Assembly: GCA_012295275.1 (NCBI GenBank)
Contig: CM022679.1
Span: forward strand, 21,144,110 to 21,208,109
DNA: 64,000 nt
Reading direction: 5' to 3'
Origin: Chrysomallon squamiferum
Lineage: Eukaryota; Mollusca; Gastropoda; Neomphalida; Peltospiridae
A program made the translations under genes and the position numbers. Shown here one piece after another: positions 13,302 through 22,176 of this stretch; the first letter of the stretch is position 1, and the number at the start of each line of letters is the position of its first letter. The notes below the pieces were generated by a model. That model saw only the letters and a program-made list of their open reading frames with translations. It was not told the DNA's origin and did not search any database.

Positions 13302-16300
13302 GTAATAATAATAATTACAACAGTAATAATAATGATACAGTGAAAATAATAATAAAAATAACAACAGTAAAGATGATTATAAAAATAGCAGTAATAATGA
13401 TAATGATTTATTATTATTATGAAGCAGATAACATTCACAAAACATGACTAGTCATTTCTTTTTATTACAAATGCTGTGTTTTTTGTGTTGTTTTTACCTT
13501 TTGTTACTGATACTTTCAAAAACACATAATACCACTGACTTACAGTTTTAACACACAGAACATTCAAAGGAGCTCTACAGTTTTAAAGCTGAAAAGCTCA
13601 GTCAGTATGTAACTAAATATTCTGTCTGTTTTTAGCTGAAGAACTGTACAGTACATATTGTGGATGATGACCAGTTTGAAGGTGAAGAGATTTTTCACGT
13701 CAGACTTGCGCAACCAAAGGGGACAGATGAATGTGAAGCTGAGCTGGGGTCAATCATCAAGACCACAGTGACCATCACAAACCACGACGATGGTAAACAA
13801 ACAGCACAATGATTATCTGTCGTTTAATGTTTACTGTGTAAAATAAAAATATTATTAATTAATTCATCAAAAGACTTTAAATATCAGTTCTGCACATTTA
13901 GATGTTTGTTATCAAATAATTATATTTTTGAATATCTATTTTTTGTTTTTTCCTGGTTTTTGGATTCTTATATATATATAGTTAATAGAATTTTTGTTTT
14001 TAAATTTTTGAATAGCTTCAGTTAAATAAATTTCTCACAGTAAATACTGTTAAATGTCATTATCATACATTTCAACATTTCCTGTGTTTATACTATTTAT
14101 TATGTTTTTAAAAATTTTAGAACTCACTAAATCTTTGAAAGATATTTGACATTTAGAATGGTATAAAGTATCCCACTTTTATAAACATATGTACATGCAT
14201 ACATACATACCTAAATAATACATATATACTCACATACATACACATACATACATACATACATACAAACACACACACATACACACATACATACATACAGACA
14301 TATATACATACATACACACATACATACAGACATATACACATACATACACACATACATACAGACATATACACATACATACACACATACACACACCATACAA
14401 ACACACACCATACACACACACACACACATGTACATACATACATACATACAGACACATATGTACATACAGATATAACACGCACATACACACATACACATAC
14501 ATACACACATACATACACACAAACATATACATATATACATACACACATACACATAAACAAACACTCACACATATATATAAATACAAAACTGTATCTCTGT
14601 ATTTAACAATTCAGTACCAGCTGTTCAGTTTGCCGAGGCAGCGTACAGCATCAATGAGCCGAGTGAGAGAGAGCAGATAACAACTGTTGTTACTAGAGTG
14701 GTTAGAACGGGAGATGTGAACACCACGTCCAGCGTGCGCTGCAGCACCCGGGACGGCTCCGCACAGTCGGGCATTGACTACAACCCCAAGAGCCTCATTC
14801 TGAAGTTTCCTCCAGGTTTGGTTTATTTAAATATTTTATTACTCAAACTGTGATGTGTGCTATACCAAAAATAAAAATAAAATTAAAAAAATATATATAG
14901 ACTGACAGTTAAATAAATAATCTACCATTTATTCTTTTATGAATATACTTGGATAATAAGGGTGGAATACCTATGGTATTGCAAGTATGGAACCTTCTCT
15001 GGGTGTCACTTGAAGGGGTGGGGGAGCTATCCATGAGCACTTTCTGTTTCTCAGCAGATTTTATGGGATGGTTTCCATAGATACCCCCCTGGGCAACAAA
15101 CTTGTGTAAAACCCATTTAATTTTTAAATAGTTACCACAGTTAATATTAAAAATTTCACCCAAAATCTTTAAACTGTTACAATATTAATAATTCAAAGGT
15201 TATCTAATAAATAAAAATGGTTATATACCATTTAAATTATTACATAATTAATATATAATGGTTACATAAAACTACTAAGACTTGTTTAATGGCTACACAA
15301 CATTTAATGATCAAATGATTTCAGGAAAGAAAGAAGTAGAGTTTCCAGTTGACATTCTTTACAACAGTGACATAGAGTGGCATGAATCCTTCACCATCAG
15401 ACTGGGCCCTGAAGATCCAGAGGGAGCCATATTTGGATCCAGATCCACAGCAACAATCACCATTCTTGACAACGAGGTCTCAGGCAGCACCATTTTACCT
15501 GCATCACCTGTGGTGAGAAAATGTTTGAAATTTTTATTATTTTTATTAAGAATCTTGTTCATGAGGATGTTTGAATATTACAGGAACAAAAATGTACTTG
15601 TTTATATGAATGGAAAAAAATGTTTCTTTTAAAAGGAAAGTTGGAGAGGTTTGTAAATATGTTTTGAAATAAGAGTTTATATGAAAATAAAATTATTTTA
15701 ATGTTATGTTTTAAAAATTATTGTTGTATTTTTAACAGTTAAATAAAATTTTAGTTTCATGAAATCAAAGATTTTAATTTTCAGAAAATATTTTTCTTTT
15801 AGGCCTATTACAGGATATAAGCTTCAAAATGATTTGTCAGACTTTCAAAAAAAAAAAAAAAAAAGAAGAAGCCCTAGCATTCTTACAAATATCAAAACAT
15901 AACTAACATGCAGATATAGTACACTTCCAGTATAATTTCTGTAAAAGAATTTCAAATGATGGAGAAAAATGAAGTCTGTAACATTTAACTACTATGTATT
16001 AGAGAAGCAAAATGACTTCTGTGCATTGCAGTCTGGGAAAGCAAATTCTAATTGATGAAAACACAATGAAAACTATATGCTTACAATCAGCTCCATTGAA
16101 AATTCTTGACAATAAGATCTAAGTAATATATAAATTATATATCATGTAATAATCTTGTTGCATTTTTGTCTGTTCAGGTTGTGTCACTTCTCTATTATGA
16201 TGATGTTGAGAAAGGAATGGATGCTAAACCAACTCCTGGTTATCCTTTGATCTGTGTCACTGTAAGTAACCATTTTTAACATTAGTTAAAAAATACAGGC

Positions 16301-19260
16301 AATACCAGTCCAACAAGAGACACATCATTCTTTACCATGCTATGGCCATAAGAGGGTCTTTTAAAAGATGTCTTGCTTGTAAATGAAAAGAACACTCATT
16401 AGAATGATGGCAGCTGGATTTCTTTCAGTACTTAAATATTCATAAATGTTTATTTTTTATTCTATAAGTATATGTATTGTATATTTTAATAAACTTTAAA
16501 ATTAAAATTCTATTACATTTTGTTTTTCCTGTGTTTTGTACAGTCAAATGGTAAAATAGTCATAAAGAAATTTCTTTTAGAAATGTATTTATATTCTTAT
16601 TGAGTGTATTTTATTTCAGCCTTGTGATGTTCACCATCCAGCCTACACAAAGACTCACTCTCTGTGTGAAGAGTCAGGTATTAACCAGTCCAGTATCCTC
16701 TATCACTGGGAAGTCTCTCTTCCTGCTGATGAAAACGAATCCTGGCCTCCATTTGTACAAGTATCTGACAGCACACTCTTCACCAGCATAGACAAAATTG
16801 TTCTGGACAGTATTTACTTCAGACCACATTTTCAGGTCAGGTGTGTTGCCCAGCCTTTCCATGCTAATGGAAATCCTGGAGTGCCACTGAAGAGTCAGCC
16901 AGTAACCATTGGAAACAGCAATGGAATCTGTAACTCTCCAGTTTTTGGTAAAAACTTGCAAGGATATCATGCACAGTCATTCTTAGCCAAGCTGGAATAT
17001 GTTGGACCAGAGGATAAACATCATCCAAACACAATCCACATTTCAGTTGAGATTCCACATCAAGACGGTCTGCTGCCTCTGATATCAACATTCCCAATCC
17101 ACAATCTGCGCCTACTCTTGTCAGAACCTGTGTACAGACAGCAGCATGTGTGTTCTAACATGATCACAGCAGAAGAACGAAAACCTTTAATTGATGAAGG
17201 ATTTTTCAGTGGAAAATTATCTGATCCTCTTCCATATGGTCCAGGTTATGATTTTCCATTTCAGTTTGATGACACAGTGAGAGAAAACAAAACACTTTCT
17301 CTCTATCAGCATCTCAACTTAAAGAGCTGCATGTGGAAGTTTGACGCCTGGTATCACATGACTGAACTGGTGGACATATGTGGAGGTCAGGTGATCTCAG
17401 ACTTCCAAATGAAAGACTCAAGAAGGACACATTTGACAGTGAAAGTTCCTTTGTATGTGTCCTACTTGTATGCAACAGCACCAATTGGATGGGGGTCACT
17501 GGAACATCGAACTGAGATGGAGTTTTCTTTCTACTATGACACAATAAAGTGGAGGACAGGACTGGAAACTGAAGGGAAGTTAGGAGGCAAACTGCAGGTC
17601 CTGAAGATCCTCATTAGAGAGGATGGGAAGCTTGTCATTGACTTCAGAACTACAGCCAAGTTTAGAGGTCAGTAACTATTTTTTATAATATGTCATATAT
17701 TTATAACAAACACAAAAAAACTATATTGGCCATTAGTAAAATTCTATTACCTGTTAAAAAGATAGCAGTAATAACCAAAGATAGTAATGGACAAAATATT
17801 AATAGATAATTATAAAACTGGATTCTGAATTCTAAACATAATACACTGAATCATAGTTTGTACATTTTAACTAGTTTAGTATAACTGTATTATTTCTTAA
17901 TAAAAATATTACTTTATATTTGTAATTTTTATATTAGAGTTGATTTTGAAAAGCCTGAGTCTTTAAACTTGGAAATTTTTAATTTCAGTCTAGCAAATTT
18001 CATTTTATACATAGACAGTGCTATTAGTCAAAAAGGTTAATAATTTAATTTGGCTCACACCTACATGGGTATACTCAGACTTACACAATACACACACAAA
18101 AAATCACACACACACAAATCACACACACAATACACACACACAATACACACACAAACACACACAATAAATATTTTATAGGTAAGTAAATATCATTTCAATC
18201 TTACAGGGATGTATGTGTTAGAACACAACACGATGCCTGGAGTGAAGAGTCACATTGTTCCTCCTGAAGACTTGGCCATTTCATTTGACCTTGAACTTGT
18301 CTGGAGCCAGCAGACGTTTGACAGTCCTCATCAGATGTGGAAAGCAACGAGCACATTTAATCTGAAGGTTAGTGATGAAAATATTAATGTACCATTGTGG
18401 GTTAAACCATCTGAGTTAGTATATTCTCTGGCCTGAAGTTTGATGATAGTATAGGCTGATAATAATTCCACTTCACTAATAGTGAATTCTGGATTGAAGA
18501 CTGTGGATATACTAAAGAAAGATGTGACTGAATAAATGAAATATTATTCAGATGTTTCATTGATATTAACTGCTTTCTTTTTGTTGATACTTTTGATCTA
18601 ATAATCTGCTGGAAATTGATAATATTGATGATATAGATGATGAAGATGATGATGATGATGATGATGGTGATGGTTATAATGGTGATTATAATGATCATGA
18701 TGAAGATGATGATCATAATGATCATGATAATTATACAGATGATGATGATGATTATATATTGAATTAATTATGTTTGTAGGACTACACAGGACTGTACACT
18801 ATAGAACTGATTCCATGCAGTGTTAAACCTACTCAAAGATTCATCAACACTGACCCCATACCTTGCACTGGTCACACACCTAAAAGGTATGCTCATCTTT
18901 TCTTCTCCCTCATTTTGTTTTATTACTTTTATTTATTTATTTTATCATATAATATTAGGTTTTCTAAACAAGAATAATGACAAAATAATTCTCTTTATAA
19001 TAATTTTATTACTTAATTTCTTTAAAATTATTTATTAATTAATTTTTTTTATGAATAGTTAATTAATTAATTTCTTTAACAATATTTATTTATTAATTTC
19101 CTTATGATTACATTATTAATTAATTTCTTATTGATTATGTTATTAAATAATTTCTTTATGATTATTTTATTAATTAATTTCTTTGTGATTATGCTATTAA
19201 TTAATTTCTTTATGTTTATTTTATTCATTAATTTCTTTCATTTTATTTTTATTTTTTTTA

Positions 19261-19292
<32 letters not shown>

Positions 19293-20171
19293 TTTTGTTA
19301 CAGTTTCCAGGTGCCTATATCATTCCAGCAAACAAACCGTCCCGTTCCACTCATTTATTCACTAAACACAGAATTCCAGCTGACAAACAACCTGAAGATG
19401 TTCCTCATTGATCCAAACTCAGATCAGCTCACTACAGAGGACTGGGACTTCAATGGAGCATACTCGAAAGGTAGAAAATACATCAGAATTTATTTAACAT
19501 TGAATTTTTCCAGAATTTTAAACTTGATTATAACAATATAGTTTTCATATTGCTTTTCCTGTGGTTTGAACAAGCCTTCCCAGTTTGCAGTGCACATCAG
19601 CCATTTTGATTCATAGCAAACAATATACATGACAAACAGAAAAAAAATTAAAAATTCTATTACAGATGTATGGAACACTACAAAATTAATAAAACAGTTT
19701 CTACAATAAACTATTTTATCAACAATTTATAATAAACTGTCAAACTGAATATGAAACAGAAACTGGTCTGAACTGTTCTGAGAAAGCAAAATGGAGGATT
19801 TACTCTTTTGGTTTACTGTTGAAAAATCAGAGTTTCATGTCAAATGAATACAAACATTTTCATTGTATCTGATGTGTGTTTATTAATGATATTCAAACTA
19901 GAATTAACTGATATTACTGTTTAGTTATTTGATTATGAATTTTTATTTGAACTGTTTTTCTCTTCAGGTCAAACTATATATGGCAGAGTTCTTTGGAGCC
20001 AGGAACAGGATTTGAAACAAGCCTACAAACTTAATATAGAGAAAGTTTATCTGTGTACAGGTATACATTAAATTATTAATGACTTTTCTTAAAAAACACG
20101 TTAATAATTATATATTAATCTTGTTTTGAAGATTTTTCCAATTTATTTTTTTTTTTTTTTTTTTCTCAATT

Positions 20172-20203
<32 letters not shown>

Positions 20204-22176
20204 GTGTGTATGTATTTTTTTTCTTAGAAATTTTCCAAAACTTGGTAATGTAGGCTTAATATTTAATTTTTAATGTCATCTGTAGAAATGTAATTATTCA
20301 ATGTCTTTAAAATTATTTTAAAAAAACTGAGTAACAATAAAATCAAAGATATTATTTCTGCCTTTTCTGTACTTTTCAGTATTTATATAATAACTTTTTC
20401 ATAATTTAATCATATTTACATTATAATACTTGTTCATAATTTAATCAATTGTATTTCCATTATCATATTTGATAATTTAATCATGTTTAATTGTAGGAGC
20501 TAATGGCTACATTCCAACGTTTGACCCAGATGGTGATGTGTACAATGAGGGACCTCAGTTTGGGTGTATACAGCCGAGTCCCAGACTTAAACATCGCTTT
20601 TTAATTTTGGTATGTTACATTTTTATCTTTTCAACAGATGTCTGCTAACTTTATTTAAAAATCTCAAAGATGCATTTTGTGTTTCTTGTTTTTAAAAATC
20701 AAATATAGATAGATAGATAGATAGATATAATTCATAAGTAGCCTTTGACAAATTTTTCACATTTATTACTGACATCAATTATGTGTTATAGTTTGGTTAT
20801 ATAACTGTAGAAAATATTAAAAATATAGTTGACAAAATTTAACATATTTTCAAATAAATATATAAAAAAAAAAAAACATTAGTGGGTGGACAATGTTAAA
20901 AAATTGGTTTATAAAAATAATACGTTGTATAAGTATAAACTTAAATACATTTTATATTCTTTAGAGGCCATTCTCCTTACAACCAATCTTTGCTAACAAT
21001 AAAATATAAAATGTAGGAAAATAGATATCTCCTTTCTTCCATATCATTTATTAAACAGAAATTTAAAAAAAAAAAAAAACAAACAACAACAATTTAGAAT
21101 TGAAAAAAAACACAGCAACATGTTTTATAGAAAATATTAGTGCATAATTTAATTTTAAATAATACATGATTTAACTTATTCTAGGATTATCAAAACCCTG
21201 AGGTCACTCATCAGGATTTTCATGATATTCCGTTTGAGGCAGAATTTGCCTCAGACAACCCAGAGTATTCAGTTCTGTCTGACATGCCAGGAGTTGATGG
21301 TTTCACTATGAGTGTGGATCCTTTGTACAAGGTAACAGTTAGCTAAAATACTTTTTATTTTCTTCATTTTCACCATTAATCTGAATTTTCTCACCCTGAA
21401 GATAATTATTTATTATTATCATTTTATTTTTAATTATATTCACAACTGACAGTTTTTCTTATTCACAAAATTTGATTTCCATACCTGAAGCAATTGTGTA
21501 ATACCTCAAATACATTTGACCAAAACTTTAACATAGGCCCTATATTTTAGCAGTAAATTATGTTGATTTTTTCATTTACATACATAAATATATCATTATT
21601 AATTGACATTGATATTTTTCATTACCATTTATAAACTACATCTGAGGTTTTCTTATTTCCTTACAGGTTGATTCAGGCCATCAGTGGTACTTACAAGTTA
21701 TCTATGTCATAGGACCTGTAGATATGTTTCACCAAAGATTTCGAAGGCAGGCAATATTTAAATTAAACAAACGAGATGCCTCTGCAGCAGAAGATCATAA
21801 ACTCAGGAATGGAACTAACATCATATCCCTCCATTTGGACTATTCACAGGAGAAATCAGAAAAACAAGTTAAACTACCCATATTGCATTTTGCTTTACCT
21901 ATAGGAATTGGTATTTTGGTTATTCTGTTCATTATTCTTGTTGTGGTGTTTGTTAAAAGACGCAAGAGGAAAAAAAAGGTACCAGCAAAACCTAACAACA
22001 CAGTGATAAGCAAAGACAGCAGTGAACAAAACATTAACAGGTGGTCATCAAGGCGAAGTCTGGATTCAAAACGTAACACCTTGATTAGTACACTGGATGT
22101 AAAAACAAACATTATCAAGACAAAAGATATAAATTTAATTCATGGAAACAATTTAGATGTGGGAACAGAAGTTTGA
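1..22176 (+). CDS. FREM2: FRAS1/FREM family extracellular matrix protein, FREM2-like (5'-partial, 32 exons visible)
   Basis: Large single-pass membrane/matrix protein of the Fraser-complex family, which in vertebrates anchors epithelia to the basement membrane. I spliced 32 exons by eye; every intron is GT-AG except one GC-AG, all phases match, and the sum (5991 nt) gives one open frame of 1996 residues to the TGA at 22174-22176. Order: end of one CSPG repeat and about five further CSPG repeats (residues about 1-576), five Calx-beta domains (about 577-1187), a cysteine-containing C-terminal ectodomain (1188-1898), one transmembrane helix (about 1899-1923) and a 73-residue tail. Five Calx-beta domains plus a membrane helix fit FRAS1, FREM2 and FREM3 rather than FREM1. 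The N-terminus is outside the window, so FRAS1 (with VWC and furin-like repeats upstream) cannot be excluded. Exon coordinates are given in the three block entries. Confidence 0.92.
402..460 (+). repeat. (GA)n microsatellite
   Basis: Interrupted GA dinucleotide run in the first visible FREM intron. Confidence 0.9.
770..1050 (+). repeat. degenerate minisatellite, TTATTYTAGR units
   Basis: About 280 bases of intron built from variants of TTATTTTAGA and TTATTCTAGA in 10-base steps. It creates a repetitive, meaningless reading frame overlapping the preceding exon. Confidence 0.7.
1696..1840 (+). repeat. direct duplication of exon end plus donor (83-base period)
   Basis: ACTCAGAATTCA followed by the donor sequence TCAGGTACACATCATTTTG occurs at 1696 and again at 1779, with similar AATAATTTC...ATCAG tails. 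The first copy is the real exon end (donor 1713); the second lies in the intron with a donor at 1796. Use of the second donor would shift the frame. Confidence 0.8.
2089..2276 (+). pseudogene. decayed CSPG exon inside a FREM intron
   Basis: After a good acceptor (TTTTGCTAG, 2081-2088) the three frames in turn give CSPG-like pieces. About 2111-2140 reads as SIKSSDLMAT (compare ISDRELMAT in the intact exon 7539-7689); 2131 onward in the next frame reads as DGDLANICISEDE; 2217-2276 in the third frame reads as FSKEDLQNVLSAHGKF (compare the FTQxDL...YxH core). In-frame stops (TGA near 2099) prevent use. The flanking exons are phase 1-1, so skipping it keeps the frame and leaves an incomplete CSPG repeat. 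This is inference from short matches. Confidence 0.6.
2624..2661 (+). repeat. (TG)n microsatellite
   Basis: Pure TG run in the FREM intron before exon 2871-2990. Long T runs occur upstream, around 2390-2425. Confidence 0.95.
3280..3440 (+). repeat. compound TATC / ATC / ATT simple repeats
   Basis: TATC tetranucleotides at about 3308-3328 and ATC triplets at about 3378-3425, running into ATT triplets, all inside a T-rich FREM intron. Confidence 0.9.
3741..4110 (+). repeat. degenerate tandem array seeded at a splice donor
   Basis: The exon-end sequence CAGGTAAATCACTTAGTTTAG (real donor 3745) is echoed at 3829-3880 (AGTAAATCAGTTAGTTTAG, donor-like GT at 3831), around 3916-3960, and near 4021-4050 (GAACCTGGTAAATCAGTTT). 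The units share TTTTGAAA...AATT and AATTTAAAT blocks, with a spacing of about 85-100 bases. Confidence 0.7.
5085..5204 (+). repeat. direct duplication of exon end plus donor (87-base period)
   Basis: GATACCAAGGTACATTCTTT at the true exon end (donor 5103) recurs at 5181-5200 (donor 5190), preceded by GATCAT against GACCAC. Extension to the second donor is 87 bases, a multiple of three, but it meets a TAA. Confidence 0.8.
5560..5645 (-). repeat. possible tRNA-derived SINE fragment
   Basis: On the minus strand the stretch contains GGGTTCTAGTTCCCACC, close to a tRNA B box and T arm, followed downstream by a hexamer-like GGTGATG. The left half is not a foldable tRNA, so a tRNA-derived repeat remnant in antisense is more likely than a tRNA gene. 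Confidence 0.35.
7315..7538 (+). other. GC-AG intron in the FREM gene
   Basis: The exon 7222-7314 ends GAG followed by GCAAGT, the strong consensus of a GC donor. Only this junction keeps frame with the acceptor before 7539. Using the GT three bases further into the intron would give a phase mismatch and an early stop. A (CA)n microsatellite (about 7363-7418) lies inside the intron. Confidence 0.8.
7363..7418 (+). repeat. (CA)n microsatellite
   Basis: CA run with a few interruptions inside the GC-AG intron. Confidence 0.95.
7765..8075 (+). repeat. triplet-rich tract (ATT, ACT/TAC)
   Basis: Intronic stretch dominated by ATT and then ACT/TAC triplets, with scattered ACTAGT interruptions. Confidence 0.85.
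8998..9069 (+). repeat. tandem copies of exon end and splice donor (in-frame alternative donors)
   Basis: The exon end at 8976-8997 followed by GTGAAACAT is repeated 39 bases later (donor at 9037), with a third, weaker donor at 9070. Extensions of 39 and a further 33 bases both keep the frame with no stop, adding 13 or 24 residues inside the first Calx-beta domain. The frame after 8997 is phase 0, so all three donors are compatible with the exon at 9736. Confidence 0.6.
10989..11069 (+). repeat. nested inverted repeat at a TG/CA transition
   Basis: Inner arms GGTCTTTATT (11017-11026) and AATAAAGACC (11041-11050), flanked by outer arms TACATGTATGTGTG (10989-11002) and CACACATATACATGTA (11054-11069). 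Together they could form a long intronic hairpin. Confidence 0.7.
11549..11629 (+). repeat. (AG)n microsatellite
   Basis: About 40 uninterrupted AG units in a FREM intron, 80 bases upstream of the acceptor for exon 11710-11921. Confidence 0.95.
12451..12648 (+). repeat. direct duplication of exon end plus donor (169-base spacing)
   Basis: ATACACGATGAAACACTGGACAGTAAG (donor at 12473) is matched at 12620-12648 by ATACATGATGAAACACTAGAGAGTAAA (donor-like GT at 12642). A (TA)n run lies between the copies. Confidence 0.7.
13257..13425 (+). repeat. (AAT)n and related triplets
   Basis: Pure AAT run at 13257-13298, then degenerate AAT/AAC/GAT triplets to about 13425, in the intron after exon 12917-13122. 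Confidence 0.9.
14176..14575 (+). repeat. 400-base CATA/CA compound satellite
   Basis: Continuous mixture of CATA tetranucleotides and CA dinucleotides just upstream of exon 14615-14815. All three minus-strand frames stay open only because the repeat lacks stops; it is not coding. Confidence 0.95.
14930..15115 (-). repeat. GC-richer block of possible mobile-element origin
   Basis: This intronic stretch has G and C runs (such as GAAGGGGTGGGGGAGC) unlike the AT-rich DNA on both sides. The minus strand is open for 84 codons across it. I do not recognise the peptide and see no splice sites fitting the FREM frame. A transposon or SINE insertion is the simplest reading. Confidence 0.35.
18625..18765 (+). 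repeat. (GAT)n-rich tract
   Basis: GAT triplets with GATCAT interruptions immediately before the acceptor of exon 18780-18886. Confidence 0.9.
19020..19245 (+). repeat. minisatellite with about 30-base period
   Basis: Repeats of TTATTAATTAATTTCTTTATGAT-like units, about seven copies. The 30-base period shows as a 10-residue hydrophobic repeat in the open frame 19104-19289, which is not a gene. It is followed by a pure T run (about 19259-19287) that serves as the polypyrimidine tract for exon 19304-19470. Confidence 0.85.

Larger units (their letters stand above)
8344..15512 (+). other. FREM gene block B: five Calx-beta domains
   Basis: Exons 8899-8997, 9736-9901, 10241-10321, 10575-10744, 11186-11309, 11710-11921, 12325-12472, 12917-13122, 13636-13792, 14615-14815 and 15325-15512 (the first domain starts inside 8344-8567). 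Domains cover residues about 577-691, 692-816, 817-936, 937-1057 and 1058-1187. Each has the Calx-beta pattern F-x-E...V...V-x-R-x-G, then a G-x-D-Y/F-x-P stretch, D-D-x-x-x-E-x-x-E-x-F and a closing T-V/A-x-I-x-D. Clear examples are SGIDYNPKSLILKFPPG and DDDFDPRREGNETFVVFLSS. Introns at the four domain-to-domain junctions (after 9901, 11309, 12472, 13792) are all phase 1. Calx-beta acidic loops bind calcium in related proteins. Confidence 0.92.
16178..22176 (+). other. FREM gene block C: C-terminal ectodomain, membrane helix and tail
   Basis: Exons 16178-16261, 16620-17667, 18207-18367, 18780-18886, 19304-19470, 19968-20060, 20497-20609, 21185-21331 and 21667-22176. The 1048-base exon 16620-17667 is several times longer than most others and holds the conserved FRAS/FREM post-Calx-beta region, with paired cysteines. 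The last exon encodes an R-F-R-R site (residues 1851-1854) that fits a furin-type cleavage consensus, a hydrophobic helix (about 1899-1923), a KRRKRKKK stop-transfer run and a tail ending T-E-V. That ending is a class I PDZ ligand; vertebrate FRAS1/FREM2 bind the PDZ protein GRIP1 through their C-termini. Poly-T and minisatellite DNA crowd several of the introns. Confidence 0.9.

Noticed and set aside
14153-14586. Three overlapping minus-strand frames of 117-139 codons
   Set aside because: They are translations of a CATA/CA satellite in every frame (Cys/Val/Tyr/Met repeats), so not genes.
16674-17097. Minus-strand frames opposite the large FREM exon
   Set aside because: Shadows of a well-supported plus-strand coding exon; no recognisable protein.
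19104-19289. Hydrophobic 61-residue frame resembling membrane helices
   Set aside because: Made by the 30-base minisatellite and poly-T tract.
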